Position numbers and translations under genes: made by a program. A DNA stretch of 64,000 nucleotides from Sulfurimonas sp. SAG-AH-194-I05 (GTDB lineage Bacteria > Campylobacterota > Campylobacteria > Campylobacterales > Sulfurimonadaceae), in the NCBI RefSeq assembly GCF_029215955.1, contig NZ_JAEMVA010000001.1, positions 1 through 64,000 of the forward strand, written 5' to 3'. The notes under the pieces are model-generated. The model saw only the letters and a program-made list of their open reading frames with translations. It ran no database searches and was not told where the DNA came from. Shown piece by piece: positions 62,625-64,000 of this stretch (its first letter is position 1; each line of letters starts with the position of its first letter).

Positions 62625-63848
62625 TCAGTCCCCACTTACTAAACTTTTAGACTCATTTGACGTAAAACTAAAACGTGTAGAAATTACTTTTACATCACTT
62701 TTCTTTGCTAAAAACCCGCATGTTTCATCAACTATAATATAAGAATTTGAAATTGCTAATGGCGATACCATTCCTGGTGCGAACTTTTCACATGGTGTGA
62801 AATATTCGCCATCAAAAGCACCAGGTATTAAAGTTTTTCTTCCAGCACGGATTTTATAATCTTCTTTCATTTTTGCTTTAATGGTGTTGATGTATTTTGA
62901 ACTATCACCACTCAGTGCTAAAATAATGCTTTGCCCAAATAACTCTAAGTTCAGAGCAGCAGCGAGAGGGTTTCCGGGAAGATTGAGAACATACGTATTT
63001 CCAATTTTTCCAAAAGTTGTAGGTTTACCTGGTTTAATATTTATTTTTTCAAAAAAGGGAACACATGAAAAACTTGCGAAGGCTTCACGAGTATAGTCAG
63101 CATCGCCAACACTAACACCTCCACTTGTAATAATCAAATCACTATCTAAGGCACTTTGTATATGTACTTGAATATCTTCAAGGGTGTCTATGGCAGTACC
63201 TATGAACGCAACATCACAACCAAGTTCTTGCACACGTGAGCAAAAGGTTGGGGTGTTTGTGTTGTAAAGTTGATGGGAAGCAACTGTTTCAAAGTGCATT
63301 TTCAATTCACTTCCTGAGGCAAAAAGTGCAATTTTAGGTTTTTTATAAACTTTTACATGGCTAACACCTTGGGATGCTAAAAGAGTTATATGATGTGCAT
63401 ACAGTCTTTGCCCATCTTCTAAAAGTATTTGTCCTATTTTTATATCTTCGCCAGCACGTCGTATATGCTTTGCTAAGGTTAAATTTTTAGGTAATGTAAT
63501 AGTACCTTCACTGTTAGTAGTAGTATCTTCTATAGGTACGACACATTCGCAACCCTCTGGAATTCGAGCCCCTGTCATGATTTTAATAGCAGTGTTTACT
63601 TGTACGCTATCACTTGCGTTGTCACCTGCAAAAATGGTACCTGTAACCTGAATAGTTTCATTTGCATTTGTAATTTTTACGCCATACCCATCCATCGCTG
63701 AATTATCAAAAGGGGGCAGGTTGTGTGTTGCCGTAATATTTTGTGCAAGTACAAAACCTAGTACTGATTCTATAGGAAGTATTTTAGCACTGCCCTTTGT
63801 CGTGTTTTTATAAATAAGATTTAATGCTTCTTCTACTGTTACAGCCAT
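62625..63848 (-). CDS. moeA: molybdopterin molybdenumtransferase
   Basis: MoeA inserts molybdate into adenylated molybdopterin. The 407-residue protein has the family blocks LPPFDNSAMDGYGV, IMTGARIPEGCECVVPIEDT, ASGSEL, ITSGGVSVGDADYTREAF and LPGNPLAAALNLELFGQ. It converges with queD over 70 bases that hold no clear terminator. Confidence 0.95.
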   Translation of the reverse strand: MAVTVEEALNLIYKNTTKGSAKILPIESVLGFVLAQNITATHNLPPFDNSAMDGYGVKITNANETIQVTGTIFAGDNASDSVQVNTAIKIMTGARIPEGCECVVPIEDTTTNSEGTITLPKNLTLAKHIRRAGEDIKIGQILLEDGQRLYAHHITLLASQGVSHVKVYKKPKIALFASGSELKMHFETVASHQLYNTNTPTFCSRVQELGCDVAFIGTAIDTLEDIQVHIQSALDSDLIITSGGVSVGDADYTREAFASFSCVPFFEKINIKPGKPTTFGKIGNTYVLNLPGNPLAAALNLELFGQSIILALSGDSSKYINTIKAKMKEDYKIRAGRKTLIPGAFDGEYFTPCEKFAPGMVSPLAISNSYIIVDETCGFLAKKSDVKVISTRFSFTSNESKSLVSGD

Positions 63849-63878
63849 TTGTTACCTCAAATTAAATATACTTTCACT

Positions 63879-64000
63879 ATGAATGAAATGTATGATATGG
63901 GTATTGTAACACATTACTATGGGGTTATAGGGATATTGGTAGTTATATTGGGAAATGTATGGATGCTACATAAGGCATCTTCCTTACCAACATACCAACG
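63879..64000 (+). CDS. start of a membrane protein gene cut by the window end
   Basis: An open frame from ATG 63879 to the end with a hydrophobic helix (YYGVIGILVVILGNVWMLH, about residues 14-32). Other ATG codons at 63888 and 63897 are possible starts. Divergent from moeA. Not identifiable from 40 residues. Confidence 0.5.
   Translation, partial: MNEMYDMGIVTHYYGVIGILVVILGNVWMLHKASSLPTYQ

Overview
The window looks like chromosomal DNA of a free-living, AT-rich member of the Campylobacterota (Epsilonproteobacteria), most like Sulfurimonas and its relatives. This is inferred from protein style and gene order: ccoNOQP, a DUF4006 gene, fixH, an addB/addA pair and then rplM-rpsI run in the order I recall from Campylobacter, DUF507 sits before carA, and the petABC cluster ends in a two-heme cytochrome. 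Most genes lie on the + strand and many are packed with 1-25 base overlaps.

Layout. 1-1300 is a decayed accessory patch (a broken macro-domain gene, one small unknown gene, an unrelated gene scrap, a tandem 9-mer) next to a four-gene tRNA operon read leftward (Gly, Leu, Cys, Ser). From 1800 come ilvD behind a structured leader, thrS-infC, a lipid-transport ABC operon (permease, ATPase, MCE protein, lipoprotein), a GAF protein, an MFS exporter, rdgB, uppP, a CheY-like regulator, an aminotransferase-hisZ-purA operon, a FliJ-like/MotE-like flagellar pair, and DUF507-carA. From 20.3 to 33.6 kb is a respiratory block: metal-handling membrane proteins, a SCO protein, a complete caa3-type oxidase with A2-type YSHPAVY chemistry and a two-heme subunit II, heme O synthase, then cbb3 oxidase with its small accessory proteins. 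AddB/AddA follow in the same run, then a convergent hybrid histidine kinase, rplM-rpsI, a periplasmic peptide-binding group, a HAD phosphatase, luxS, an MnmC-like methyltransferase, recQ, ribE, a Sel1-repeat protein, mnmG, the petABC bc1 complex, an RDD protein, a major porin, a small accessory island (lipoprotein, coiled coil, Rpn nuclease), then moaA-queE-queD and moeA.

How it fits together: the bc1 complex, caa3 and cbb3 oxidases make a branched aerobic chain suited to changing oxygen. MoaA and MoeA supply molybdopterin, QueD/QueE queuosine precursor, and AddAB and RecQ handle DNA ends.

The most unusual items are an 18-codon hydrophobic ORF with a strong, apparently sequestered ribosome-binding site between ribE and recQ that resembles Ibs-type type I toxins; the octamer CATGTGGA (at least 20 copies, about one expected), concentrated in addAB and recQ; a multi-stem leader with a possible pseudoknot before ilvD; a candidate small RNA after petC; and a two-hairpin repeat shared by the ends of purA and rpsI. 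All are calls from reading the sequence and none has been tested by search or folding software.
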